Below are positions 1 to 6,560 of a DNA stretch of 38,010 nt, in pieces (the first letter of the stretch is position 1; the number at the start of each line of letters is the position of its first letter). This DNA comes from a virus. The translations under genes were made by a program, and so were the position numbers. The stretch spans positions 1-38,010 of the IMG/VR virus record IMGVR_UViG_3300025593_000006; one strand, given 5' to 3'. The notes beneath the pieces were generated by a model that saw only the letters and a list, made by a program, of their open reading frames with translations, had not been told where the DNA came from and did not search any database.

Positions 1-127
1 CATCTCGTGCGGTTGCTGGAATACGGCCGGGATGCTCTGTTTTTGTGTTGCTTCGTAGTACATACGGTCTATGTCTTCGGGCTTAAGGTTAGACCCCATA
101 TCCTGACCGAAATGCGTGTACAAGGCA
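1..127. repeat. Terminal direct repeat, left copy (circular genome overlap)
   Basis: Bases 1-127 are identical to 37884-38010. The terminase reading frame continues across the join and stops 21 bases beyond it, so the two ends belong together. A length of exactly 127 is typical of an assembler k-mer overlap on a circular or terminally redundant molecule, so this is probably not a biological terminal repeat. Confidence 0.95.
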
Positions 128-1284
128 TAGCGTTGAGCGTCGAGACTGTGGTCATGCTCCTTAACGGGCTTGTCCTCACCTTTCTCGGATGCTTTAACAT
201 CCCATACGTAAGTCCCATACTCTCGTATGGCGTTCTTGCAAGAGCCGCATATCTTATAGGTTCCATTAGCTAATAGTTGAGACTGAAATCGTATACCATT
301 GATAACGTCATTGTTGGCATCGCACACCTGATCGACTCCCTGTTTGTACAATTCAGCTTTAAAGCTTGCGGCCGAAGGGTCAATGTAGATTGCCTGTACG
401 TTGTAGCCTCTAACGAAGTTGATGAGATCTTCGGCATACTCGGTATCTGTCTTTTGTCGATTGTGCTTGCGTGAATCGTAATAGTATTCACGTTCAAGCC
501 AAATGTTGGGGTATTGGTTTGGATCGTATCCAATGAGAGCGAATACGGAAGGGTTGGCGGTTCCATAGTCCACGCCGCAAATATAATATTGCCCTCTTTT
601 AGAGGGAAAAGGGATGACATGTTCGTCATCGTTAAAGAAGTCGTATACGGTTCCTTCGGCTAGTACCCACTCGCCTTCAATAAATCGTTTGTACCATAGC
701 CCTTGATATTCGTTTTTGAGAGCATTGATATAGTCCTGTCCGAGACTTGGGTTGTCCTCAATGCGAAACTTCCATGTAGCTAGGTCAATGTTAGGGTTAT
801 CTAGGAACTCGGTTTTTAGCCAGTGAAAAGGAGAGTCGGGGTTTGTGGTTCCGAAGAGTCTAGCTCCCTGAACGGATAGACGGGATAGGAGCATCTTTAC
901 AAAGCCGTGAGGGATAAGGGCAAGCTCATCGACGTAGGCCATTGCAAGGGTTGCCCCTTGAATACGACGTTGCGCCCTCTCATCGTTAGCACCGACTAGG
1001 TACACTATACGGTCAAATATGACCATTTGAGTAGCTTTGGGGGTAGGAATAGGGAAGCCGAGCAATCCGCAAAGCTCAGCTACCACGTTACGTTGTATAG
1101 AGTCTCTTGTCGGCCCGACTACCATGCAATGGCCGGGTGGCCCTGACCGCAACTCCTTAATAAAACGCAAAATAGAAACAAAAGACTTGCCACTACGAAC
1201 ACTACCCTCCCAAATGTTAATACGGCGGTTAGACTCATGATAAGACCTTATTTGTTTATCACTCAGCGGAAGCGTCATCGACAT
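1..1284 (-). CDS. terL: Terminase large subunit (N-terminal 428 codons; continues at 37883)
   Basis: This is the ATP-driven DNA packaging motor and headful nuclease. Read across the circular join it is 434 residues, a normal length. The ATPase part shows Walker A GSVRSGKS (residues 27-34), Walker B AYVDELAL (116-123) and the coupling motif GTTNPD (145-150). The nuclease part shows GVDYGTANP (Asp239), YIDPSA (Asp302) and KEHDHSLDA (Asp378, Asp382), matching the RNase H-fold acidic set. Start ATG at 1284 has GGAG ten bases upstream; ATG at 1278 is an alternative. It overlaps the preceding small gene by 26 bases. The stop is at 37863-37865, after the join, so the gene appears cut in this linear view but is intact. 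Confidence 0.95.
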   Translation of the reverse strand, partial: MSMTLPLSDKQIRSYHESNRRINIWEGSVRSGKSFVSILRFIKELRSGPPGHCMVVGPTRDSIQRNVVAELCGLLGFPIPTPKATQMVIFDRIVYLVGANDERAQRRIQGATLAMAYVDELALIPHGFVKMLLSRLSVQGARLFGTTNPDSPFHWLKTEFLDNPNIDLATWKFRIEDNPSLGQDYINALKNEYQGLWYKRFIEGEWVLAEGTVYDFFNDDEHVIPFPSKRGQYYICGVDYGTANPSVFALIGYDPNQYPNIWLEREYYYDSRKHNRQKTDTEYAEDLINFVRGYNVQAIYIDPSAASFKAELYKQGVDQVCDANNDVINGIRFQSQLLANGTYKICGSCKNAIREYGTYVWDVKASEKGEDKPVKEHDHSLDAQRYALYTHFGQDMGSNLKPEDIDRMYYEATQKQSIPAVFQQPHEM

Positions 1285-1444
1285 GCGGCTCAAACTCCAA
1301 AAATTTAGCGTCGTGATATCTTTGTTTCATATCAGCAAGCGGAGCTTTTAGTTCTTCCATTAACTCCTCTACTGTTTCACTGACTACGGGTACAAGCACT
1401 TTGCAAGTGATCCATACTTTAGTCGTCTTCTTTTCCTTTTCCAT
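1259..1444 (-). CDS. Small hypothetical protein between the terminase genes (61 aa)
   Basis: I do not recognise this protein. It begins with a lysine-rich stretch (MEKEKKTTK), then a hydrophobic strand-like segment, then acidic helical sequence. It overlaps the small terminase gene upstream by 26 bases and the large terminase gene downstream by 26 bases, so it is embedded in the packaging operon and probably translated by coupling. The start is ATG; the upstream site is weak. It may modulate the terminase, but this rests only on position. Confidence 0.6.
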   Translation of the reverse strand: MEKEKKTTKVWITCKVLVPVVSETVEELMEELKAPLADMKQRYHDAKFLEFEPHVDDASAE

Positions 1445-1949
1445 CTAATAACCCATGTTGTTCTAGTAGTTTTTCGTACCTCATGACCCTTTCCATCAAT
1501 TCCATATTGATATCGAATTGGTCGATCTTGGCTTTAGCTGTCTCGTGGCTTGTCTGTCCGATCTCGTGCTTGTACTTTTCAAGTCTCTTTTGCCTGTCGA
1601 GTTTCTCTTCCTCTTGCTCTTTTAAATGGTCTTTAACGTCGCCGAGGTATTTAGGTATAAAGGTTTGGATGGCCCACGAGTTATTACATTCAAAGGCATT
1701 TTTAAGGATCTTATGGCCTAGTATTTCCTTGGCCTGCTCATGGTAAGCCTGTAATATTTCTTTATTCCCGTCTTTTAACGACTTCCACCAACCATAAGAA
1801 TACCCTTTACTTCGAGTCCATTCGCATAAATGGTATATGTCCGGATGCTTTACAAATTCGACTAGCTCTTCCCCGAGCTTCTTTAACATTGCCGGCGTAT
1901 ACTGCTTGGGCGCACCGAGTTTTTTAGGTTCCTTTTTCTTCTTATTCAA
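1419..1949 (-). CDS. terS: Putative terminase small subunit (176 aa, TTG start)
   Basis: It probably recognises the packaging site and loads the large subunit. The call rests on position directly upstream of the large terminase and on architecture: a basic N-terminus followed by GAPKQYTPAMLKKLGEEL, typical of TerS DNA-binding segments, a helix-turn-helix-like region (about 35-75), then a long charged coiled-coil-like region (105-170) suited to ring formation. The start is TTG at 1949, with GAGG eight bases upstream, overlapping the stop of the previous gene as TTGA. No strong family motif is visible. Confidence 0.7.
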   Translation of the reverse strand: MNKKKKEPKKLGAPKQYTPAMLKKLGEELVEFVKHPDIYHLCEWTRSKGYSYGWWKSLKDGNKEILQAYHEQAKEILGHKILKNAFECNNSWAIQTFIPKYLGDVKDHLKEQEEEKLDRQKRLEKYKHEIGQTSHETAKAKIDQFDINMELMERVMRYEKLLEQHGLLDGKGKEDD

Positions 1950-2248
1950 AACTCAAACCTCAGTTGTAACGATATCTCGTCAGCCATAGCGTGACGTTTG
2001 TTCCATAAATCGCCCCGGAGGTCTTCGCACTTCTCTTGTAGTGCCTGCCGACAACGCCTAATACTTTCTAGGCTTCCATAGTTGCCGGCTTTGATTCTAT
2101 TGACAAACTCCCGAGCGGTCATTGTATCGAGATCATTAGGCTCTAACTCTTCAAGCAATAGTCCAATGAGAAGGTTATCATTGTCCCTTGTGTCCGGGAC
2201 TGTCTTTAGTTTCTCCCGGACTTGGTGCTTTATAGTAAAAAAGCCCAT
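1946..2248 (-). CDS. Conserved-looking phage hypothetical protein (100 aa)
   Basis: The body contains DTRDNDNLLI (about residues 19-28) and GSLESIRRCRQALQE, a pattern I recall from uncharacterised small phage proteins. It is mostly helical with alternating charge and no membrane segment. The frame opens at an ATG at 2296, but that start lies inside the lipoprotein gene with GGAG only one base away. The ATG at 2248, eight bases after the lipoprotein stop, is the better start. Its stop overlaps the TTG start of the small terminase gene, so it belongs to the packaging operon. Function unknown. Confidence 0.65.
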   Translation of the reverse strand: MGFFTIKHQVREKLKTVPDTRDNDNLLIGLLLEELEPNDLDTMTAREFVNRIKAGNYGSLESIRRCRQALQEKCEDLRGDLWNKRHAMADEISLQLRFEF

Positions 2249-2255
2249 AAAAAAA

Positions 2256-2381
2256 TTACTCGCTCTTTTCCATACCATAGCGAAAAGCACCTTCATACTC
2301 CAAGTGTGTACGGCTGGCGCATCCGGTTAGCACTGTCATGCCTAGTAGTGCTAATGTTGTTGCTAAAACTAAACTTTTCAT
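2256..2381 (-). CDS. Tiny lipoprotein (41 aa)
   Basis: The protein has a classic lipoprotein signal: MKS, a hydrophobic stretch with leucine and alanine, then lipobox LTGC with Cys21. Cleavage would leave a 21-residue lipoprotein with charged, aromatic sequence (EYEGAFRYG). A good ribosome site, AGAAGGA, lies eight bases before the ATG at 2381, and the stop TAA is at 2256-2258. It would be anchored in the cell envelope. It could be an outer-membrane spanin subunit, but it is not proline-rich and no inner-membrane partner is nested with it. An envelope-modifying or superinfection-exclusion protein is equally possible. Confidence 0.7.
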   Translation of the reverse strand: MKSLVLATTLALLGMTVLTGCASRTHLEYEGAFRYGMEKSE

Positions 2382-2382
2382 T

Positions 2383-2475
2383 TTAATGTCCTTCTGTTAT
2401 CCATTCCCACCAACTCTTAACGAGCCACTCTTCGAGACCTTTAGGCATTGGTGTTACCGTGGTTAAACTGCTCAC
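2383..2475 (-). CDS. Possible 30-aa tryptophan-rich peptide (GTG start)
   Basis: A short frame begins at GTG, overlapping the previous stop as GTGA, and ends two bases before the lipoprotein start. Its C-terminal half, LEEWLVKSWWEWITEGH, is amphipathic and rich in tryptophan, and the frame spans the whole gap exactly. An ATG at codon 10 is an alternative start. The tight fit and coupling favour a real gene, but the size makes this uncertain. Confidence 0.4.
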   Translation of the reverse strand: MSSLTTVTPMPKGLEEWLVKSWWEWITEGH

Positions 2476-2609
2476 TTTTTTTTACTGACTTTCTTTTTGG
2501 TTTTTTTCCCGAGCTTTTTTATTAGCTCTTTATCTTCTTTGGCTTCTTCTTTAAACATCTTAATGTCGCCTTTGAGATGCTTTTTCACCATTTTTGCTTT
2601 ATCCTTCAT
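2472..2609 (-). CDS. Lysine-rich small protein (45 aa)
   Basis: A very basic helical protein: about half of its residues are Lys, and it ends in KKTKKKVSKKK. The ATG at 2609 overlaps the stop of the upstream gene as ATGA and is preceded by GAGG four bases away. The stop lies in AAGTGA, where a GTG start for the next small frame overlaps. Such a protein could bind nucleic acid, but no family is recognised. It is one of four genes here with a poly-lysine C-terminus. Confidence 0.6.
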   Translation of the reverse strand: MKDKAKMVKKHLKGDIKMFKEEAKEDKELIKKLGKKTKKKVSKKK

Positions 2610-2845
2610 GTTTCCTCACTGGATTGGTAAAGGGGTTCTTCTGAAACGATTAGATCTAGTCGGTCAAGTATGGCACTACATTCGAGATGAGAGCCGAAAA
2701 AGGCCGGGACTTTGACGTGGTTTTTGCACTCTACTTGAATAAACCAATCTCTATCATCGTGTGACTCGTGTCTCATGATACAGGCCGAAACAAAGTCATC
2801 AAACTTCACGACCCGTTGACCTATTCTAACTAGAGCTATTGCCAT
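2606..2845 (-). CDS. Hypothetical protein (79 aa)
   Basis: Not recognised. The sequence alternates hydrophobic and charged residues as in a small beta-rich domain (MAIALVRIGQRVVKFDDFV at the start, then DWFIQVECKNHVKVPAFFG). The ATG at 2845 follows directly on the TAG stop of the membrane protein gene, and its own stop overlaps the next start as ATGA. Tight packing and sensible composition support coding. Confidence 0.6.
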   Translation of the reverse strand: MAIALVRIGQRVVKFDDFVSACIMRHESHDDRDWFIQVECKNHVKVPAFFGSHLECSAILDRLDLIVSEEPLYQSSEET

Positions 2846-3031
2846 CTACTTACTTGCCTCCGCTATAATTGCCACTACTGCGATAACAAATAGGATGAGT
2901 AGTATTAGCACACCCATTGCCAACCCAATGAGCAATGGAGCAAATACCGCCCACCATGATAAAGCCGATGCACCGGTCAGCTTAATGATTAGGAGTACAA
3001 TGAAAACGAGGGTTAAAAGTCCGCAATTCAC
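2846..3031 (-). CDS. Small two-helix membrane protein (61 aa)
   Basis: Nearly the whole protein is hydrophobic: a first segment at about residues 3-18, a short SALSWWAVFAPLLIG link, and a second at about 32-56, then a short charged tail. The LIIKLTGASALSWW pattern resembles small phage membrane proteins that databases often label transmembrane Fragile-X-F protein; I infer this from memory of the pattern. GTG start overlapping the upstream stop as GTGA. It could act as a holin, but no endolysin is found nearby. Confidence 0.65.
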   Translation of the reverse strand: MNCGLLTLVFIVLLIIKLTGASALSWWAVFAPLLIGLAMGVLILLILFVIAVVAIIAEASK

Positions 3032-3327
3032 TTTTTCTTGTCTCCGTTAGCTTTTTTTCTAAGGTTTGGATACTTGGCGTAAACAGCTCGTTTGATTCCA
3101 GAGGGATTTGGAGAATTGTGAGCGAGCTTGAGCGCACTTTTAGCCCGCTTCTCGGTGTTAATTGGATAAGACCCCGCCGGCGCCCCGCCTTTTTTCCCAG
3201 CCATATCTTTTTGAGGAACTTTCTTATACTCCCCAACGTTAGACCCTCCGGCTTTCTTTCGCATTTGAGATGCTTTTTTGGGGGTAACTTTCTTCCCCTT
3301 GGAAATTGACACTGATTTTTTCGGCAC
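3028..3327 (-). CDS. Basic small phage protein (99 aa, GTG start)
   Basis: Strongly basic. The N-terminal half is Lys/Gly-rich and probably disordered; the C-terminal half contains SYPINTEKRAKSALKLAHN followed by a short basic motif ending AKYPNLRKK, a pattern I recall from small phage proteins of unknown function. Start GTG at 3327 has AGGGGG six bases upstream. The last codons are poly-lysine and the stop AAGTGA supplies the GTG start of the membrane protein. A nucleic-acid-binding role is plausible but unproven. Confidence 0.65.
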   Translation of the reverse strand: MPKKSVSISKGKKVTPKKASQMRKKAGGSNVGEYKKVPQKDMAGKKGGAPAGSYPINTEKRAKSALKLAHNSPNPSGIKRAVYAKYPNLRKKANGDKKK

Positions 3328-3580
3328 GGTTTCCCCCTTCTAATCTTGATTGGTTTCTCATGAAGCGGTTACGCCGAAGGTTCTTTTTGATCTCCGGGAA
3401 GTCAAAGTCAATAATTTGCTCCTTTGCTTTCCATAACCTCTTGTAAAACTGCATTTCGGTCATCCCGAAAGATCGCCAGAATTGGCGTAAAAAGAACGAT
3501 GTCTCGCATCTTGACCACCGTGTTAGAAGCGTTGCAAAGTTTTGCACGTCACTCGGAAGTATAGTTTTTTTCTTCGCCAT
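3239..3580 (-). CDS. Hypothetical basic protein (113 aa)
   Basis: Not recognised. It has a helical N-terminal region with many aromatic residues (RWSRCETSFFLRQFWRSFG, then MQFYKRLWKAKEQ), followed by a basic segment, and could be a small DNA-binding fold. Start ATG at 3580 follows GGTGAG by five bases. It overlaps the upstream gene by 32 bases and the next by 89 bases, so its last 30 residues share DNA with the start of the downstream gene. The long overlap lowers confidence in the C-terminal part. Confidence 0.5.
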   Translation of the reverse strand: MAKKKTILPSDVQNFATLLTRWSRCETSFFLRQFWRSFGMTEMQFYKRLWKAKEQIIDFDFPEIKKNLRRNRFMRNQSRLEGGNRAEKISVNFQGEESYPQKSISNAKESRRV

Positions 3581-3743
3581 CCACGCTCACCGTTATTTCA
3601 TATGGGATTTCAAGCTCTTGGTTAAGAGCCTTCACCCCGGCTTTAATCGGGATGCCCTGTTTAAGGTTCATTAGGTCTATCTGGGACAAATGCACCGTGA
3701 TAGACTTCTTTAGCTTTATATCTGCCTGCATCACACATCTCAC
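3549..3743 (-). CDS. Hypothetical protein (64 aa)
   Basis: Not recognised. The sequence has a strand-like N-terminus (KSITVHLSQIDLMNL) and a C-terminal EIPYEITVSVDGEE, typical of a small beta-rich domain. Two starts are possible: GTG at 3743, overlapping the upstream stop as GTGA, or ATG at 3731 with GTGAG seven bases upstream. Its end overlaps the next gene by 32 bases. Confidence 0.5.
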   Translation of the reverse strand: MRCVMQADIKLKKSITVHLSQIDLMNLKQGIPIKAGVKALNQELEIPYEITVSVDGEEKNYTSE

Positions 3744-3889
3744 TTTTTCTTAGTCCTCTTCTTAGGATTGCTTTGTTTCTTTTTGTCTGGCAACTTTTTT
3801 CCTTTCGGAGTTTTTTTTTCGAACTCTTTCGCTAAGGATGGACTAACCGTATACATGAAACGGCGTTGTGCTTCTGACTCAAACGGCAT
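3740..3889 (-). CDS. Small basic phage protein, PFxSEAQRRFM type (49 aa)
   Basis: The start, MPFESEAQRRFMY, followed by a short helix and TPKGKKLP, is a pattern I know from a very common small phage protein of unknown function found near packaging and head genes. The C-terminus is poly-lysine. ATG at 3889 has AAGAGG upstream. It is the first small gene after the HNH endonuclease, and a potential -10-like AT-rich tract lies just upstream (3900-3930). Confidence 0.65.
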   Translation of the reverse strand: MPFESEAQRRFMYTVSPSLAKEFEKKTPKGKKLPDKKKQSNPKKRTKKK

Positions 3890-3915
3890 GATATACCTCT
3901 TGTTATAACATCTTT

Positions 3916-3925
3916 TTACTATAAA
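3916..3925. promoter_or_regulatory. Copy of the recurrent 10-mer TTTATAGTAA (on - strand)
   Basis: This AT-rich site lies about 30 bases upstream of the small gene starting at 3889 and just after the HNH gene stop. The same 10-mer occurs at 2229, 13730, 30724 and 37531 on the + strand. It contains TATAGT, close to a -10 box, but no matching -35 box is seen. Confidence 0.35.
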
Positions 3926-3933
3926 ACCTATAT

Positions 3934-4470
3934 TTATAGAAAGGGTTTTGCAAGTCTTTCGGGTGCATACTCTTTAAGGAAATTTGTACACCATTCAATT
4001 TTATCGTAAAGTCTTGTGCCACAGGGTTGTGATCTTACCCACAATTCCAGATTTTCAATTCTATTGTCTGCTTTATTTCCGTTTATATGGTGTACTTGCT
4101 CGTAAGTCTTTAAAGGTCTTTTTAAATGTTCAGACATGACTAAAATATGCTGTTGAATATACCCACTTTTTTGTGCATTTGGGTGATCTGGACATAAAAC
4201 TCTTATATATCCCTGCTCGGTAATATGCCATCCACCTTTCCAGTTTTGATGTTTTTTACCTTTTCGCTTAACACTTTCACATCTTCTCAAACATCCGCAA
4301 CTTTTGGTTTTTCCTCTAACAAGTGATGCTGTTATAACGTTAGTTGTATTTCCACAATCACAAACACATTTCCAATATTTTTTTGTTCCCCCTTTTACTT
4401 TTTGACTGTAAGCCCATTCTAATACTTTAAGTTTACCGAATTTTTTACCCGTGAGATCGTACCACTTCAT
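3934..4470 (-). CDS. Free-standing HNH homing endonuclease with zinc N-domain (178 aa)
   Basis: The N-terminal module, DLTGKKFGKLKVLE with CVCDCG (C35, C37, C39) and SCGC (C58, C60), is the zinc-binding domain often attached to phage HNH nucleases. The HNH core is HHINGNKADNRIENLELW at 127-144. Such enzymes nick DNA and promote their own spread. The gene starts inside the end of the DUF1064-like gene (26-base overlap) and interrupts an otherwise tightly coupled operon. The DNA looks more AT-rich than the replication gene next to it, which suits acquisition by transfer. The start codon has only a weak ribosome site. Confidence 0.88.
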   Translation of the reverse strand: MKWYDLTGKKFGKLKVLEWAYSQKVKGGTKKYWKCVCDCGNTTNVITASLVRGKTKSCGCLRRCESVKRKGKKHQNWKGGWHITEQGYIRVLCPDHPNAQKSGYIQQHILVMSEHLKRPLKTYEQVHHINGNKADNRIENLELWVRSQPCGTRLYDKIEWCTNFLKEYAPERLAKPFL

Positions 4471-4789
4471 CTATTTCACTTGCCTTTCTTACCGTATGTA
4501 TCTTTATTGGAAAAAGAGCTTCTACCTGTTCTCTTTTCAGTTTTCCCATTGGCAAATCTTTGCCTTTGGATTCAATAAATAATACATTTTCTTTGGTAAA
4601 AATACAATAGTCAACTACATGCTTTCTAGCTCCCGGAATATCAAAAGGAACCTGTCTTATAAAAAAAAGTATATCTCCTATTTTCTTGAGAAGATTTAGT
4701 CTGTCATAGCACGCACGCTCTAACTTGCTAGGAAATTTTATTTCATCTCTCTCACATTTTTTCGCACCATATTTATGTTTTAGTTTCAT
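4445..4789 (-). CDS. DUF1064-type PD-(D/E)xK nuclease (114 aa)
   Basis: The sequence follows the DUF1064 pattern: N-terminal KYGAKKCERDEIKFPSKLE, then VDY (Asp60) and FIESKGK (Glu73, Lys75). With Glu24 these give the E-D-ExK set of a restriction-enzyme-like nuclease fold. Members of this family often sit with phage replication genes and are thought to resolve branched DNA. The start overlaps the initiator stop as ATGA, so the two are translated together. Branch resolution is an inference; the fold call is better supported. Confidence 0.78.
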   Translation of the reverse strand: MKLKHKYGAKKCERDEIKFPSKLERACYDRLNLLKKIGDILFFIRQVPFDIPGARKHVVDYCIFTKENVLFIESKGKDLPMGKLKREQVEALFPIKIHTVRKASEIDEVVRSHG

Positions 4790-5748
4790 TGGTCTTTGTA
4801 CATCTCCAAGTTGCGTTTAAATTGCTCCACAAAAACGTCATGGCTCATGGCAAATGATAGCTCCCGATCTATTCTTTTGACGACTATACAACGTTGATGC
4901 TCTTCATAGCTACCCGGCGGGTAATGGTGCTTATGCTTCTCCCAAAAGCTCTTGTTTGTCGAGGCTTGCGGAGGTAATGGCTCAAGACGCTTACCAAGGA
5001 AATCAAGGATCAAGGCTCCCGTGTTCTTGGGGTGTAAGCCTTCCTCAAGTTTCTGCTGATAGAACAAGATAGCTTTTCGTATAGCATCTATAGAGTAGTT
5101 TCTAACCACGTTTACGGCTGTTACTGGGTTAACCCTCTGGTCATCCTCGCTAACAGGTGGAACGCTCACCAAGAGGCTGAAAGCTCGTTTCTGATCGGCA
5201 TTAAGGTCGGTATAATCGTTCTTAAGCTTACCTCTCATTGGCGGGAGGTATTCGACATATCCCATTTCATTCATTTTAGAAAGAGCATCTCCCCCGTCAG
5301 GGCATATATGCTTTTTAGAAGATGGTTTAGGAGATGTTTTAGGATATGGTATTGGTTTGCCCGTTTGGTCACCTCCATTGCCCGTTTGGTCACCTCCATT
5401 GCCCAAATGGGCAGTCGTAAAAATTTCTTCATTTTCAAAGGCATACCAAATCGTTTTGTCGAATCCGCACTTGTTGTAATTACCCTTTTTCAATACTCCT
5501 AGTTTTTCTAACTTGTCGGTTATTTTTCTTACCTGTTTTTCACTAAAATAAGGAAACCAAGCCGCTATCTCCTTTCGGGTCTGATAGCACCAAGTGCGAC
5601 CGTCCTTGAAATTCCTTCCGAGCCTCTTGTTGTGATTAATCCAAGATTGAAAGTGGGCTATGATGATGGCTTCATGGACGCCATACATTGCGGCGAATAC
5701 GGTATTAAATGCGTGATTTTCTGCTTGAGACATAGGTAACTCGTTCAT
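4786..5748 (-). CDS. Replication initiator, winged-helix type (320 aa)
   Basis: The N-terminal domain (about 1-120) matches phage replisome organisers: YGVHEAIIIAHFQSWI, GRTWCYQTRKEIAAWFPYF, then EKQVRKITDKLEKLGVLKK, a winged helix that binds origin DNA. A linker (about 115-145) holds the perfect peptide repeat GNGGDQT twice. The C-terminal half is helical with VNPVTAVNVVRNYSIDAIRKA and probably recruits the host helicase loader, as lambda O or DnaD-like proteins do. No phage helicase or polymerase is seen, so host enzymes must be used. ATG at 5748 overlaps the upstream stop as ATGA with GAGGTG upstream. The repeat DNA inside the gene is a candidate origin. Confidence 0.8.
   Translation of the reverse strand: MNELPMSQAENHAFNTVFAAMYGVHEAIIIAHFQSWINHNKRLGRNFKDGRTWCYQTRKEIAAWFPYFSEKQVRKITDKLEKLGVLKKGNYNKCGFDKTIWYAFENEEIFTTAHLGNGGDQTGNGGDQTGKPIPYPKTSPKPSSKKHICPDGGDALSKMNEMGYVEYLPPMRGKLKNDYTDLNADQKRAFSLLVSVPPVSEDDQRVNPVTAVNVVRNYSIDAIRKAILFYQQKLEEGLHPKNTGALILDFLGKRLEPLPPQASTNKSFWEKHKHHYPPGSYEEHQRCIVVKRIDRELSFAMSHDVFVEQFKRNLEMYKDQ
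5359..5412. repeat. Two perfect 21-bp direct repeats plus palindrome: candidate replication origin
   Basis: Bases 5359-5379 and 5380-5400 are identical, and 5401-5404 begins a third copy before turning into the inverted repeat GCCCAAATGGGC (5401-5412). On the coding strand the repeats are followed by an AT-rich stretch (about 5285-5358). Repeats inside the initiator gene next to AT-rich DNA are the arrangement of the lambda O gene and its origin. Confidence 0.6.
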
Positions 5749-6008
5749 TGTCTCACCTCCACCTCTACAACGAAACCGGCTTCGATAAGAATGTCGAGTA
5801 TTCTATCTATTTCCTCTTTGGATTCTTTACATGTGTAGTATAGCTCTTTTCTTGTGTAGAGTTGTTTTGCGCATAAGCTTTCATACATCCCGTAAACATC
5901 GAGTCCAAAGTCTCTTGGCAAAATGGGGACGCTAGCATCTCGAACAAAAAGCCGAGTATGCTTCTCTTGAATTGTTTCTTTTGGCGTGTTATGGTATTCT
6001 GTGTTCAT
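5745..6008 (-). CDS. Small winged-helix-like protein before the initiator (87 aa)
   Basis: The C-terminal half, YTRKELYYTCKESKEEIDRI followed by LDILIEAGFVVEVEV, has the spacing of a winged helix-turn-helix ending in a beta wing. It is the first protein gene after the hairpin leader and overlaps the initiator start as ATGA. AAGGAG lies ten bases before the ATG. It may be a CII-like or replication regulator by position; no activation domain is visible. Confidence 0.6.
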   Translation of the reverse strand: MNTEYHNTPKETIQEKHTRLFVRDASVPILPRDFGLDVYGMYESLCAKQLYTRKELYYTCKESKEEIDRILDILIEAGFVVEVEVRQ

Positions 6009-6219
6009 AGGTTATCTGCTCCTTCAAGTTGATAATCTGACATTATCGTATCCTTGGTAAAGGGTTATGATATTCAACATGGTGAGTAACGCTCACCGTC
6101 GCTTGGCCTTATGGCCGTTACCGAGAGAAACCGCCGAGTCGCCAAACTACAGGGTTTCTCCCATTCTGCGAATGGGGGGCTTTTGCCCTCCGAATCAAAT
6201 GACTATAGAACCCTTTCCT
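6009..6219 (-). other. Non-coding leader with four hairpins between the regulator and replication genes
   Basis: The 211-base gap contains four compact inverted repeats: GGTGAG/CTCACC (6081-6097), GGCC/GGCC (6105-6116), a perfect 7-bp stem CCCATTC/GAATGGG with a 3-base loop (6160-6176) and GGGC/GCCC (6177-6188). No protein-like frame is seen apart from a 12-codon frame ending at 6006. Position corresponds to nutR/tR1 of lambda, so an attenuator or an RNA antitermination element (as the put sites of HK022) is possible. No clear boxA is found. Confidence 0.5.
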
Positions 6220-6477
6220 TTATAAGTCCACCTTTGGACAATTGGAAAGTCTCATTTGATCCCCCATCTCTGAGTGTTCGACAAAGTCTTCCGGGTATAA
6301 AGCTTCCATTCGGGATACTTTACCACCGGTGACTCTCTCTATTTTCTTAGCCCATTCTACGCCTACTCTTTTATGACCATTGATAACTTGAGTAGCATAG
6401 TTATAGCTCGTTCCTAATGAATCGGCGAAATCTTTGATTCTGATTCCGTTCGATTTAATATAGTCTTTTAATAACAT
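6220..6477 (-). CDS. Cro/YdaS-like transcriptional regulator (85 aa)
   Basis: A small XRE-type helix-turn-helix protein. The HTH spans about residues 14-38 (IKDFADSLGTSYNYATQVIN), followed by the YdaS/Cro-like motif VEWAKKIERVTGGKVSRME. It has no cleavage or dimerisation domain as CI has. A strong ribosome site, GGAGGA, lies seven bases before the ATG. It is divergent from the recombination operon across a region with three copies of TTACC-N5-GGTAA, which are its probable operators. It would be the master early regulator, since no other repressor is seen in the genome. Confidence 0.82.
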   Translation of the reverse strand: MLLKDYIKSNGIRIKDFADSLGTSYNYATQVINGHKRVGVEWAKKIERVTGGKVSRMEALYPEDFVEHSEMGDQMRLSNCPKVDL

Positions 6478-6506
6478 GTGGCGATCCTCCGGATAATTGC
6501 CTTACT

Positions 6507-6521
6507 TTACCTGATCGGTAA
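6507..6521. promoter_or_regulatory. Operator O1, TTACC-N5-GGTAA
   Basis: Perfect dyad TTACCTGATCGGTAA, 30 bases upstream of the Cro-like start, in the regulator's own leader. It is the first of three copies here; the others begin 54 and 100 bases further on. Autoregulation is likely. Confidence 0.7.
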
Positions 6522-6560
6522 TAGATTTTCCAGTATTCTTTCTGAGGTATCTGATCTTTT

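Noticed and set aside
1-127. Biological terminal repeat or attachment site at the two ends
   Set aside because: The match is exactly 127 bases and lies inside the terminase gene, which reads through the join; an assembly overlap explains it better.
270-629. Opposite-phase frame of 119 aa in the first kilobase
   Set aside because: The terminase frame covers this stretch without a stop and carries nuclease motifs; the other frame is incidental.
6006-6047. 12-codon leader peptide before the 87-aa gene
   Set aside because: It is in the right place and overlaps the next start, but shows no codon run of a classical attenuator and no good ribosome site.
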